64,000 bases of DNA from Siphonodentalium dalli (taxonomy: Eukaryota > Mollusca > Scaphopoda > Gadilida > Siphonodentaliidae). The number at the start of each line of letters is the position of its first letter. The first letter of the stretch is position 1. The stretch lies in assembly GCA_032622095.1 (NCBI GenBank), contig CP136062.1:13421710-13485709 (forward strand). Direction: 5' to 3'. The notes below the pieces were generated by a model. That model did not search any database and was not told the DNA's origin. It saw only the letters and a program-made list of their open reading frames with translations. A program made the position numbers and the translations under genes. Below, piece by piece: positions 44,505 through 55,910 of this stretch.

Positions 44505-46544
44505 GTGGCCTCAGTTTCAGTATAGGAAGCCACGACGTAATTGCGAAAGAGCTCTGGATATCTTGTTCACTCATTGTGTGACCACTGAGATCAGAGACGT
44601 GGCTAGATAGTCTCCCCATTGGGGAGGGGGGTCCACCTTGATACCTGCATGTTACGACAGAACACATTGGAAGGAAGTTTCCTACTGATGGCTATATCGG
44701 TCCAAGATTTGTTAGAAAATTATTAATTAGATATGACATTTTTGCCCGGTACGGCTTGTTATCAAACTACATTTGTACATGTACTTACTGTAGGTGAATA
44801 TCACTTCAATTTGCCTTAAATCGAGTAATATAGTTTTAGGACATCACCTATCAGAGTAATATGATTTCATGACATCACGGATCTGAGTAATATGGCTTTA
44901 CAACATGGCATAATTCTATTTCACTGTTAAATAATGCATAGACAATGATTTTTTGTGATGTCACTCATTTGAAAGAGTTGTCAATATTACACTGTTATTA
45001 AGAGGCAAACTAATTAATGGTATGGATAGGGTATTACTTGGTTGGTTTGATATTATAGGCCTGATTTTAGCCCTCGGTAACCTCATTTCAGCCTTCGACC
45101 TTCGATGTCAGGCTGCATGATAGTGATATGAGGTTACCTCGGGCCGATATTGGGTCTAATATCGAACTAACCAATTAATATCCTCAAAATATTATGTAAC
45201 TAGCAGGGTCGTTACATGCAGTGTGGTATTGTTTTGGCCCTCCCACTTTTCGTCCCTTACACCAATACCGTCAAGTGCTGTATACATTTCTAATCTGCAC
45301 AATTATGTTGATTATTTTTCTCGTAAGAAATTACCCCTGTTAGACCCCTTTGGAGCCATCTACATGTAGAAGGTCCCTCATGAATTTATATAGAATACAC
45401 ATTCACAAATATACCGGTAGGTATAGATCAAGATTTTTTAAGAAGTTCCCGGACCCCTGTGGTTGTAAATAGAATGCACTCAGAGATTCTGACTTCAAAC
45501 TTGTGCCACCTTCTAATTTACATGTACCGGTATACCACCGGTAGTATTGCTTGATAAGTTGATATACATGTGTTGATTTGATTTGAGTTGAAAGATTAGA
45601 AAATCAGTGCCCCCCCCCCCTCAAAATTATCATTTAAGGAATAATCTTGGTTTTGAATGTAATTAGTGTTTTAAAGATGGTCTATCTCTCCCTAAACCAA
45701 GTTTTATATGCAGCAGTTTCCTGAAATATGTATGATATATTAAAAATAATAAACATGAATTGAAAACCCCTGTCCGGAAATGCTTCTATCTGACAATATT
45801 GATTTTATTTTATATTTTCTGGTATATTAGATACTAGTACATACACATGTACAACTCATTTGGGACATTTTACAGCTCGCGAAAATGTTTGGAGTGTAGC
45901 AAGTGGGAGAATTATATCTGAGATCGCCTGAAAGTTTTATGACATGACGGTTTGTTGTAAAAATATATAGTAACGAAAAATATGTCCCAATTAATAATCA
46001 CATTATATAAGAAATTGAATGCCCTCATAGTGGTGAACATCTACATGTATACCACATTTCATTGAGATCCAAGCATTTATTAGCACTACTGTTCAAGTTA
46101 TGCCCTGAACAGACATCAGACGGATGGACAGACAGGTGCAAAACAGTATACCCCCCCTTTTTTTTTAAAGGGGGTATGAAAATCGATAATTGATATAAGC
46201 ATTTCCTGACATGTGTCTTTGACTCGATTTTATTATTTTACACCCTAGGAATTATAGAAAACATATTTAGGAAGCTATAGATATAAATCCATCTTCAAAT
46301 GCTGATCTGACACAAACTGATATTAAATCAGTGTTTGTGATTCGGTATAAAACCTTTAGACTCTACTGTTCAGACTTTACTGTTTACAGCTACCGGGATA
46401 ATCTTGTGTGCCAAATACAACTGCAGGATGGAATAAAAGTGCAGGGTGAAAATGTCTGGAAAAAAAATAATCATGTTTAATAGAAGTGTGTGTTCACTGT
46501 GGGAACATATCAATTCTCACAGAAAAGTTGATATATTGTGGAAG
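44505..46544. other. Large intron, middle part
   Basis: A foldback at 45,036-45,180 is annotated separately. A (C)10 run is at about 45,608 and cccccccttttttttttaaa at 46,150. Three short 'gagtaatatgrytt' direct repeats lie at 44,824-44,896. No gene seen. Confidence 0.45.
45036..45180. repeat. Foldback element of about 145 bp
   Basis: Left-arm blocks ttggttggtttgatattata and ccctcggtaacctcat have complements atgaggttacctcggg and aatatcgaactaaccaa on the right. Small palindromic MITE. Confidence 0.65.
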
Positions 46545-46845
46545 ATCAGACGCTCCTAAATTACTATTTCTTTAGCTTCAAGGGTAAAAAATAATATTTG
46601 ATTCGAGTCGAGGAACCCACCCTTCAAAGCTCAGAGTGATCAGATATTGATTTTTGAAGTTTGTTACTTCTCGAGATGTGTACTAATAATTGGCACAGAA
46701 ACACGAGGTTTAAACGGACAAATTGCGGATGAAGATGGATAATTTTAAAATCAAGTGGTAATAATAACTTGATTTTAGAGTTATCCATCTTCATCCGCAA
46801 TTTTGACCGAGACCACTTTTTGACGACGTGTTTTTGGGCCACAAA
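46545..46845. mobile_element. MITE copy 2
   Basis: Carries the same left arm as copy 1 (agacgctcctaaattac, tttgattcgagtcgagg) and the same AT-rich centre. Its right arm is cut short after cgtgtttttgggccac. Confidence 0.6.
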
Positions 46846-49558
46846 CAATAGAAACGAGAGGCCGATCACGATCGGCAGATGTTAACCCATCCCTTAGCGA
46901 TAAAAATTTACTACGATCGGAATCATAAATGAGAGTTTTGGTGTTGAATTATAGAGTATACTGTTAAGTACTATTATAGACAAATGTACATAACACAAAT
47001 TATTGGAATTTATGGGTCACTGGCATGTATATAAGAGAATGCACTGGTACATGATCTGTAATGCTAAACCACCACAGCCTTGGGTTAAATGTGAAAGATG
47101 TGACCTGGACATGGAATACTTGGGTTAAGAGAGTCCAATTTAAGTTTACAATAATAACGTGTCAAATTCTACCAACAATATAGCATACAGGTAAGCCACC
47201 TCAGTGCTGACCCATTAATATCAATTATATAGCAGAGCTTTCAACAAATCACAGGAATTGTTTATGTTGAACACTGACCTCTCTATTAAACCAATAACAA
47301 TTATACTAACTTCAGACCATCTGAAGATATAACTCGGCAGCACAGATGTCCATGTCTACTGTTAATATCATGTGATTTGTATTGATGAATCTTTATTTTA
47401 AATTAGATACCATAGCCTTCTTTATCAGATTATTTGATTTAAACAAATTTGGTGTGGTGATTCGGGGTACCCTTGGAAGAGTTAAAATGGTGTTAGTTTT
47501 TCAAATTGTTTTAACTTAAAAAAAAAATTGTTTTTAATTATTTAAAAAAATTAAAGGGAACCTTTTTATCAACTTGCATCATAATCATCAATATCTAAAT
47601 GAAAATTAAAGGGACACATATCTAAATGAAGACAAATGAAAGAGTCAATGACATGTTTTTTACATATTATTATATAAGTTAAAAAAATATATAAAAAAAA
47701 TTTGATAAACAATTTTCAATTTTTGTTATCGAAAAAGGGTCATAACTCCTTTAAAATAAATCAAATCAAACCCATATTCGAACTCGATCTTTATATTGAG
47801 CTGTGAAACTCACATACCAAATTTGGTTCCGATCAGATAGAAAATGATTGAGTTATCGCATTACTCGTAAAGTGTATACGGACAGACAGACAGACAGACG
47901 GACGAACGACGAGTGGTCAATCTGGACAACGACACTATGTTTACCATAGTATGGTATGGGTAAACATAATAATAAACTTCAAAAATTGATATCTGATCAC
48001 TTGGAGTGTTGATGGGTAGGTTCCTCGACTCGAATCAAATGTTGTTTACCACAGAAGCCAAAGCAATAGTAATTTAGGAGCATCTGATCGGATTGAGTAC
48101 CTTTAAACAATTATTTTTGTATCTAGACTTGATTATAAAGCAAGTTTTCGCAATTGACATGATTAAAATAGATACATGCATGGGGAAATGTAACCATCGT
48201 TGTCTACATGCCCCGTGTCCGCAACATCTCAAATGAAAAATCCAGTCTCTTGTAGTACTTGTACTAGTATTTGTAATTAAACTATTTGTATAGCATTTGT
48301 TATTTAAATTTAGAACAGAGCCATAATTTTGTTTAGATGTGCAGATCTACATGTTTGGTATTATTAAGCATCGTGCAGGGTGGATTTTTCTCATAAAATT
48401 AATAAACATACAGGTACAATTATTTGGCACACAAGAGTAGGCACTTGGGTGGAGTCTGATGATGTTATATGCTGATAGTCTAAAGGGTCAGCGTCTGGTT
48501 GTTCCCCTTGCAGAGGAGATATAAATGGATACACGACATTTTGGATCGTCTTAAGTCGTTTCGTACCATATATTTTGTAGTTTCGCACCATATTTTTGGT
48601 AGTTTCGTACCTTATTGTTTGGTCGTTTCGCACCATGTTTGAAATCAATTCGTCTTTTCATACCAATGATACCATATCACTCTACATGTATGTCACACCA
48701 CAGGGAAACAAATTAATGATTTTCTCCAAAGTACGAAATACAAAAAAGTAACCAAACAATCCGGTATGAAACAACCAAAACATATGGTATGAAACGACCA
48801 TGGACATGGTATCGGATAGTGAAATAATGAACAAGTCACTATAGTTGTATATCATTTATCTGGTCACAATATATATAATGCAACTTGAAAGTTGATATGA
48901 CATCTGTTCTGTTCGACTTCAGGTGTACTCGATTTCTGCTCCGGCAATGTTCAGAATCCTATCCAACGAGTCACGACACTGGTATGAAGCGTCTAGAACT
49001 TAGATTCCATATTTAATATAATTATAAATCCTTCAGACATTCAGTGTCACCGATCACCAGAATCAACAACTGACTGTTCAAGGCAGTTCCACTCAATGTT
49101 TGTTTTTAAGAAGTCATCATAACGACTAAGTCTATAATGTACAGTGCTAGTACGCAGTAGATCGAACGATTCTCTGATGGCGCCGTTAGCACTTAATGTT
49201 ACACACCTGCTATAATTAAGTTCTCCGCCAGATTTTGACACACTCCCTGCCACACTGGGGTCTGGGGACAGTCACAGTAACAGTACTAACACTCACAGTG
49301 AATGAGTGGGTAGGCCTACTGATACTTGATAGTGATGCAGTCCTCAAATTTGGTTGCTTTATTTTCCTTGTCTTCTTCGAATTTATTTTTTAGAGCTAGA
49401 TGTAGATTATTCATTTGTAGAATAACAATCAATTGTCATGACAATCGTCGTCAACAATGAATGACATTGATAATTTGATCGATTCAATGATTGTTGACAC
49501 TGTGACTTGGTGAATTTAAATTTTAAGTCTGGCTGTCCTTGCGAGAATGCGACTATCT
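46846..49558. other. Large intron, later part
   Basis: Holds a degenerate copy of the 'cataactcc / accaaatttggttccgat / acagacagacag' repeat (47,735-47,960) directly followed by one arm of the MITE family (47,965-48,112). Four degenerate copies of a unit of about 20 bp, gtttcgtaccatatttt, occur at 48,555-48,640, with inverted copies at 48,760-48,815. A minus-strand frame at 49,047-49,253 has no recognised domain. Confidence 0.45.
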
Positions 49559-49732
49559 TCATAATTCTTCGTCGGCTGGTTCATGTAAATATGGGCCCAT
49601 ATTCAAACGCAAGCCATCAAAGGCATCTTCAGTATCTGCCATAGATGCAGGATCCTCCGCAACACGTAACTCGTCGTCATTTTCGTGATCAGAGTCACTC
49701 TCAGACGCGGAAATGCTGTGTGCAGAAGCCAT
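49559..49732 (-). CDS. Possible small acidic protein or first exon of a gene
   Basis: ATG at 49,732, 57 codons to TGA. The product is Ser/Asp/Glu-rich and ends NMGPYLHEPADEEL. Aromatic-x-x-EP-acidic endings of this sort remind me of N-terminal exons of P2X7-like zinc-finger proteins in molluscs, but that is a weak resemblance. Upstream on the same strand are a full CRE (TGACGTCA, 49,772-49,779) and an E-box palindrome GTCACGTGAC (49,791-49,800), which supports a promoter. It lies in an intron of the TSP1 gene on the same strand. Part of the upstream region is repeated near 42.5 kb, so it could also be a mobile-element remnant. Confidence 0.3.
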   Translation of the reverse strand: MASAHSISASESDSDHENDDELRVAEDPASMADTEDAFDGLRLNMGPYLHEPADEEL

Positions 49733-49771
49733 TTTTCGTAAACAGTTCGTCTGCCGGGGTAAGTCCCACTT

Positions 49772-49800
49772 TGACGTCACGGGTTTTGCGGTCACGTGAC
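49772..49800 (-). promoter_or_regulatory. CRE and E-box promoter candidate
   Basis: TGACGTCA and GTCACGTGAC lie 12 bp apart, 40-70 bp before the ATG at 49,732. Confidence 0.3.
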
Positions 49801-49859
49801 TCGAGCAAAAACAGCTAAGAAATAATAATCGATTTTTAAAAGTCGCAAAAAACACGCTT

Positions 49860-50390
49860 ATCGATAAAATGATATCTAATTTTTTATTGGATGTTATATT
49901 TTAACCTTATTTACACCAAATTAGCCATATAACATTGAAATGATAAACATTTAACAGTTCCCATTTAATAAGGCGCATACAATAAAATGAATACCTACAG
50001 TGTTTTTGTTTGAATACCTGAAACATCTCATTCGTGGTTGGGAAGAAATGTCGAATTCACACACTCGTGAAATATTTCTACATTCAAACTAAAACTGTAG
50101 GTATTCTCTTTATATCAAAGTTATTATAGAAGATAAATTTGCACGTTCATATCGATCCTAGTTGATAAGAATAAGATGTTTTATTTGGTGATTTTGAATG
50201 GCGAAGTGATATACCTGCAGCAGGGACTACAATGCTGCGTTACAGTCACACAAGTATTGACCATTCCGTGGCAAAAGATAGTTCCAAATTGACACGTTAA
50301 TAAACAAAACGTTAGTTATAGTTTTATCAATCTGTGGTATTATGTGACATCTTTGATACTATGTGACCAAATTTTTTTTATCATAAATTT
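49860..50390. other. Intron sequence without recognised gene
   Basis: AT-rich. It includes the gggaactgttaa block shared with 42.4 kb (reverse strand, about 49,953-49,966). An inverted echo of 'gaatacctacagtgttttt' occurs at 49,988 and 50,085. Confidence 0.35.
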
Positions 50391-50394
50391 CAGT

Positions 50395-51875
50395 TGCTAC
50401 CGGTGGGTCCACGGAGTGTTGACACAATCCTTCGCCAGGTAACATTACTAATATGCTGAGCTGCGACGCGGGGTCCACGGAGTGTTCACACGTTCCTTCG
50501 CCAGTTAACATTACTAATATACTGGGTTGCCACGCGGGTCCACGGAGTGTTGACTCACTTTTTCGCCAGTTAATATTACTAATATATTGAGTTGCCACGC
50601 GGAGTCCACGGAGTGTTCCCACGTTCTTTCATCAGATAACATTACTAATATACTGAGTTGCCACGCGGAGTCCACGCAGTGTTCCCACGTTCTTTCGCCA
50701 GATAACATTACTAATATACTGAGTTGCCACGCGGAGTCCACTGAGTGTTCCCACGTTCTTTCGCCAGATAACATTACTAATATACTGAGTTGCCACGCGG
50801 AGTCCACGGAGTGTTCCCACGTTCTTTCGCCAGATAACGTTACTAATATACTGAGTTGCCACGCGGAGTCCACGGAGTGTTCCCACGTTCTTTCTCCAGA
50901 TAACATTACTAATATACTGAGTTGCCACGCGGAGTCCACGGAGTGTTCCCACGTTCTTTCGCCAGATAACATTACTACTATACTGAGTTGCCACGCGAAG
51001 TCCACGGAGTGTTCCCACGTTCTTTCTCCAGATAACATTACTGATATACTGAGTTGCCAAGCGGAGTCCACGGAGTGTTCCCACGTTATTTCGCCAGATA
51101 ACATTATTAATATACTGAGTTGCCACGCGGAGTCCACGGAGTGTTCCCGCGTTCTTTCGCCAGATAACATTACTAATATACTGAGTTGCCACGCGGAGTC
51201 ACGGAGTGTTCCCACGTTCTTTCGCCAGATAACATTACTAATATATTGAGTTGCCACGCGGAGTCCACGGAGTGTTCCCACGTTCTTTCGCCAGATAACA
51301 TTACTAATATACTGAGTTGCAAAGCGGAGTCCACGGAGTGTTCCCACGTTATTTCGCCAGATAACATTATTAATATACTGAGTTGCCACGCGGAGTCCAC
51401 GGAGTGTTCCCGCGTTCTTTCGCCAGATAACATTACTAATATACTGAGTTGCCACGCGGAGTCCACGGAGTGTTCCCACGTTCTTTCGCCAGATAACATT
51501 ACTAATATACTGAGTTGCCACGCGGAGTTCACGGAGTGTTCCCACGTTCTTTCGCCAGATAACATTACTAATATACTGAGTTGCAAAGCGGAGTCCACGG
51601 AGTGTTCCCACGTTATTTCGCCAGATAACATTATTAATATACTGAGTTGCCACGCGGAGTCCACGGAGTGTTCCCGCGTTCTTTCGCCAGATAACAGTAC
51701 TAATATACTGAGTTGCCACGCGGAGTCCACGGAGTGTTCCCACGTTCTTTCGCCAGATAACATTACTAATATACTGAGTTGCCACGCGGAGTCCACTGAG
51801 TGTTCCCACGTTCTTTCGCCAGATAACATTACTAATATACTGAGATGCAACGCGGAGTCCACGGAGTGTATCATT
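50395..51875 (+). repeat. 66-bp minisatellite, about 22 copies, with higher-order structure
   Basis: The unit holds gttgccacgcggagtccacg, gagtgttcccacgttctttc and gccagataacattactaata, then tactga. Variant monomers (aagcggag ... ttatttcgcc ... attattaa, followed by one with cccgcgttc) recur at about 51,051, 51,318 and 51,582, a step of four monomers (about 264 bp). Because 66 is 22 codons, frames of 186-431 residues stay open on both strands; they show no known domain. Confidence 0.95.
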
Positions 51876-53000
51876 CTTATTGGTAGGATGATCCTGGTAT
51901 AAACAACATAGGTGATGAGAACAATGTTTGTTGTGGTGGTTGTGAACGACATCTTCGAAGTCGTGATATGCGACTTTAAGTTTTGACGATTCCCATGGGT
52001 TCGACTATTATCTTAATATTTACCTCCCATAAATATGACTTCTGTATACCTGTATTTGTGTTGTCTGCTTATTGATTCCATAATACCATCGCAGATTAAT
52101 AATATAGCATTCCAATTGTATACTTTTATAACCATATATAAGAATCTATTTTATATATATATATAAATGCGTTTGCTCTTATATGTAATATAGCATATAT
52201 GCAACGCTGTAAAACCAATTAAACTGATTCTACAGACGTATTGTCTCTTCGCATCCGTAGTGGGAGTAGCTCATTCAGTGAATACGTGTAGGCAATTCCA
52301 CCACGTTTGTTGTGGCATACACCCATCACTTATCGAACTTGCTATACGGCAACTGTCACCAGTTTGGTAAACAAACTGAAGATCATTGTGAGTGGTGTGC
52401 TTAACATGCTAGATCGTGCGAATCGAACATCTAAATGAACCGGATTAGTCAATTGTTGCTGAGTTCAATGATCCTAAGTTATTTCTTTCTTATTTTGCGA
52501 AACGAAATGGAAATGTTTCGCACAGATCGTGGATAGCATGCAAGCATGACTACGGTTATTGTAATACGTCACCATGTTATGTGCACATTTATTTGTAACT
52601 ATGGTAATCAGCCAATGTGTGATACTTGTCGGCATGTTTCATATTATGCAGGGTGTATGCTTCAGAAAACGTGTTGATATACACCGAAGAAATTAAAGTT
52701 ACATGTATATCCGTTATGGTGGTTAGAGCTTCATTAAAAATGTGCGCACAAGTTTGAAACGCACATGTGTGTTAGTGTACTACATGCAACTATAATCCTA
52801 ACTGATATTAATGATTTTGCGAAACATCTATAGTACGCACGCCATTCACGATAGTCTTCCTTTATATTCAGCTAATCGATGGTGGTAATCGGCAAGTTTC
52901 ATAGGCGATGGTTGTGTGATGCAACATACCTTTTGTTCACTCTGTGTTTGAATATTTTAAAGAAGTTTTCTGTATAACCGAATTAATTGAAGCCATATCC
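51876..53000. other. Unique sequence between the two minisatellites
   Basis: AT-rich with a (TA) run at 52,150. No exon of the TSP1 gene or other gene recognised. Confidence 0.4.
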
Positions 53001-53009
53001 GTTATGTTG

Positions 53010-53762
53010 GTTAGTACTTTATGATTACAGTTTGAAGCTATATATGTTACGCTGGTAAGTACGTCATGGTTACAGTTAGAAGTTATATATGTTACGCTGG
53101 TAAGTCCGTCGTGGTTACAGTTAGAAGTTATATATGTTACGCTGGTAAGTACGTCGTGGTTACAGTTAGAAGCTATATAGATTACGCTGGTAAGTACGTC
53201 ATGAATACAGTTAGAAATTATATATGTTACGCTGGTAAGTACGTCATGGTTACTGTTAGAAGCTATATATGTTACGCTGGTAAGTACGTCATGGTTACAG
53301 TTAGAAGCTATATATGTTACGCTGGTAAGTACGTCATGGATACATTTAGAAGCTATATATGTTACGCTGGTAAGTACGTCATGGTTACAGTTAGAAGCTA
53401 TATATGTTACGCTGGTAAGTACGTCATGGTTACAGTTAGAAGCTATATATGTTACGCTGGTAAGTACGTCATGGTTACAGTTAGAAGCTATATATGTTAC
53501 GCTGGTAAGTACGTCATGGTTACAGTTATAAGTTATATATGTTACTCTAGTAAGTACGGCATGGTTACAGTTAGAAGCTATATGTGTTACGCTGGTAAGT
53601 ACCTCATGGTTACAGTTAGAAGCTATATATGTTACGCTGGTAAGTACGTCATGGTTACAGTTAGAAGCTATATATGTTACGCTGGTAAGTACGTCGTGGT
53701 TACAGTTAAAAGTTATATCCGTCACGCTGGTAAGTACGTCATGGCTACAGTTAGAAGTTTGT
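53010..53762 (+). repeat. 45-bp minisatellite, about 16 copies
   Basis: Unit gttacagttagaagctatat followed by atgttacgctggtaagtacg and tcatg. The period of 15 codons leaves 232- and 279-residue frames open on opposite strands. The first and last copies are the most diverged, as expected for unequal exchange. Confidence 0.95.
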
Positions 53763-53935
53763 GATTCAACACACATTTAATTAAGAAACTACACAGACAA
53801 ACTATTCGGTTTTTGGTGCTTTTGATCAAACCAAATCTGTAACCTGGGGTATGTAATTATTGCTTCAAAACCCATATTGGATTCCATGAAGTATGCAAGA
53901 GTTATCTTTACTGTTGCTCGTTGCATGCGGTGTCG

Positions 53936-53957
53936 GCCGCCATTTTCGACTCGGAAG
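53936..53957 (+). promoter_or_regulatory. YY1/ETS-type core promoter candidate
   Basis: GCCGCCATTTT (53,936-53,946, YY1-like) and CGGAAGT (53,952-53,958, ETS-like) lie 34-55 bp before the ATG at 53,991. This pairing is typical of TATA-less initiation regions. Confidence 0.35.
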
Positions 53958-53990
53958 TTTCTAAAACTACAACATTATAGTCCAGAAATC

Positions 53991-55559
53991 ATGGCAAACA
54001 ACTTCGACTCGGTTCAATGGGTGATCACATATATATTCCAAGGTGACTATCTGGAAGTTGTGAATTTGATTGAGATTTTCACAGGTATTTATTTATAAAC
54101 TAATTATAGAATGCTTTCAACATTACACGAAATCTTCACACATGCGTCTTCAATCTGCCTTCACTGGAAGTTCAGTCTCACTCAGACACTCAGTCTTTCA
54201 CTGCATGTCAGGAACCCGGGGGCCATCATGACAGAGACGTGACAGAACATTTCAAGCCCAACAAAATAAAATTAAACCTTCTTCATGAATCATGGATAGG
54301 ACATGAAATTTTCATTAAAAAAGTCTTTAAAACATTTATTTGATAAAAAGCTGTCATGCTGTTTTAAAATTATCATGATTCATGGCAATTTATTAGGTCT
54401 AGGTGTATGGGAGCCATGCATTTTCACATTTATCCGTTATTTGCGCTTAACCATAAGCACAAACTACTTACGCTTAAATGAAAATTATTTACTCTTAAGT
54501 GTCAATTATTTACGCTTAAGCACAAATTATTTACGCCTAAATATAATTAACAATTAAGCACAAATAGATCATATTTATGCTTAAGCGCAAATAAGGAATA
54601 AATGTTAAAAGTATGGGAGGCAGTTTTTCACATTTATTAGCTAATTATGCGTAAGCGCAAATAATTATGCTTAAGTGTAAATAATTTACACATAAGCATA
54701 GTTCACTTCTGCTTAAGCATAAATCATTTACGCGTAAGCATGATCATTTGAATTACGCTTCAATTATGCCGAAGTGTAATTCATTGATGCATAAGCGAGC
54801 GATTCATTTACGCTTAAGCTTAATTCAATTATTTACCTATCTTACCTCAGGTATAATGGTATAATCTTATGCAGTTTACTGGCTTTAATAATGTGGGTGC
54901 AACATTTCAACTTGAGGGCATTTCCTTGATAATGTATATGAATTATGCTTAAGTGTAAATGAAGTCATAATTCTCTGACACTTTACCATTATGTAATGTC
55001 TACATTACGCTTACGCGTGAGTTAAAAGCGCAATCCACTTACGCTTAAGTGCAATTAGCTAATAAATACGAAAAAGACCTCTCGTATAAACAGGCATCCA
55101 AGTCTAGCTATTGGTTGAAAGATAATTATAGAACAGCTTAGAGTGACTCCCCTTATCCTAGATGCATGCAGGCAGTGAACGACTGATCAGACTTTTTTCA
55201 GACCGATCAGTCTATTTTAGACCGATAAGCCTAATATTGGTCTATCTTATAATATAATGGATCTATTCCAGGCTAATGCAGGTCAATATGTGGACCGCAC
55301 AGACCTATTTATACATCGGAAACAAATGTCATTAAATTTAAGTCAGTTATCATTAATGCCCTGTTAACACTGATTGGAAATTATAAACTTGTTTTATTGT
55401 GACACAATAAGTAACTTATTTACAGCTGTATGGAATGTGAGAGAATGGAGACTGGTGAAGGACGATTGTAGCGGATCGTTAGGAAAGGATGATGTAATTA
55501 GACGGTGGGAGGTGCCAACGTCAATTGTGCTTATTGAAAACAGTGTTAAGGGAGAGTAA
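53991..55559 (+). CDS. Candidate two-exon small gene (75 residues)
   Basis: Exon 1 (53,991-54,084) starts MANNFDSVQWVITYIFQGDY and ends in TTCACAG|GTATTT. Exon 2 (55,426-55,559) follows an acceptor ...cttatttacag|CTG. Its frame fits exon 1 exactly (94 + 134 = 228 nt), and it runs to TAA at 55,557. A polyadenylation signal AATAAA is 30 bp beyond the stop, and a YY1/ETS cluster precedes the ATG. I recognise no domain: the first half is hydrophobic and aromatic, the second half charged with RRWEVP. It sits inside the first intron of the TSP1 gene on the opposite strand. The model rests on splice logic only and could be chance. Confidence 0.35.
54250..55070. repeat. Degenerate GCTTAAGC-type repeats
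   Basis: Many copies of a short, partly palindromic motif, tacgcttaagcacaaatta and variants, mostly in 54,430-54,830 with more at 54,940-55,050. Spacing is irregular (about 20 bp). The same motif reappears at 61,020-61,110. It lies inside the intron of the two-exon candidate. Confidence 0.7.
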
Positions 55560-55589
55560 ATACCAGGACCAAAAAAGCAACCAACAAAC

Positions 55590-55595
55590 AATAAA
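55590..55595 (+). terminator. Polyadenylation signal AATAAA
   Basis: It lies 30 bp after the stop of the two-exon candidate. The hexamer is common in AT-rich DNA, so position is the only support. Confidence 0.3.
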
Positions 55596-55910
55596 CATAT
55601 TTATGTCCTACTTATTAAGTTAATATCATTTGTCAAAACGTTTAGTTTATTAACAGGTTGGGCTATATTTAAACGAAATGTTCAACTATAGTCTTATGGG
55701 GTGTTAGGTTGGAAGTATTCATTAATTAAAATGTGGGTTCCAATTCCAGCTAATAACAATCGAACTCAGGGAGCTCGACTCAAGGCTGTTTGCAATTGGC
55801 AATTCCATATTGGAAACTCCCCAAACGCTCACCAACTAGCCACGTCCCTGTCAATTAAATGTCACAGTTATAGACATGCTGATCTCCCTGGCAAAATTTG
55901 ATCACTTAAG

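Noticed and set aside
47018-47050. tataagagaatgcactgg resembles tataagagaatgcattgg near 26,462 in the palindromic element
   Set aside because: The match is about 20 bp and does not extend on either side; too short to call a fragment of the element.
50514-51809. 431-residue minus-strand frame and 220-238-residue plus-strand frames
   Set aside because: They are produced by the 66-bp minisatellite, which lacks stops in several registers on both strands. No domain or start context is present.
52937-53776. 279-residue minus-strand frame rich in SNCNHDVLTSVTYIA
   Set aside because: It is a 15-residue echo of the 45-bp minisatellite.
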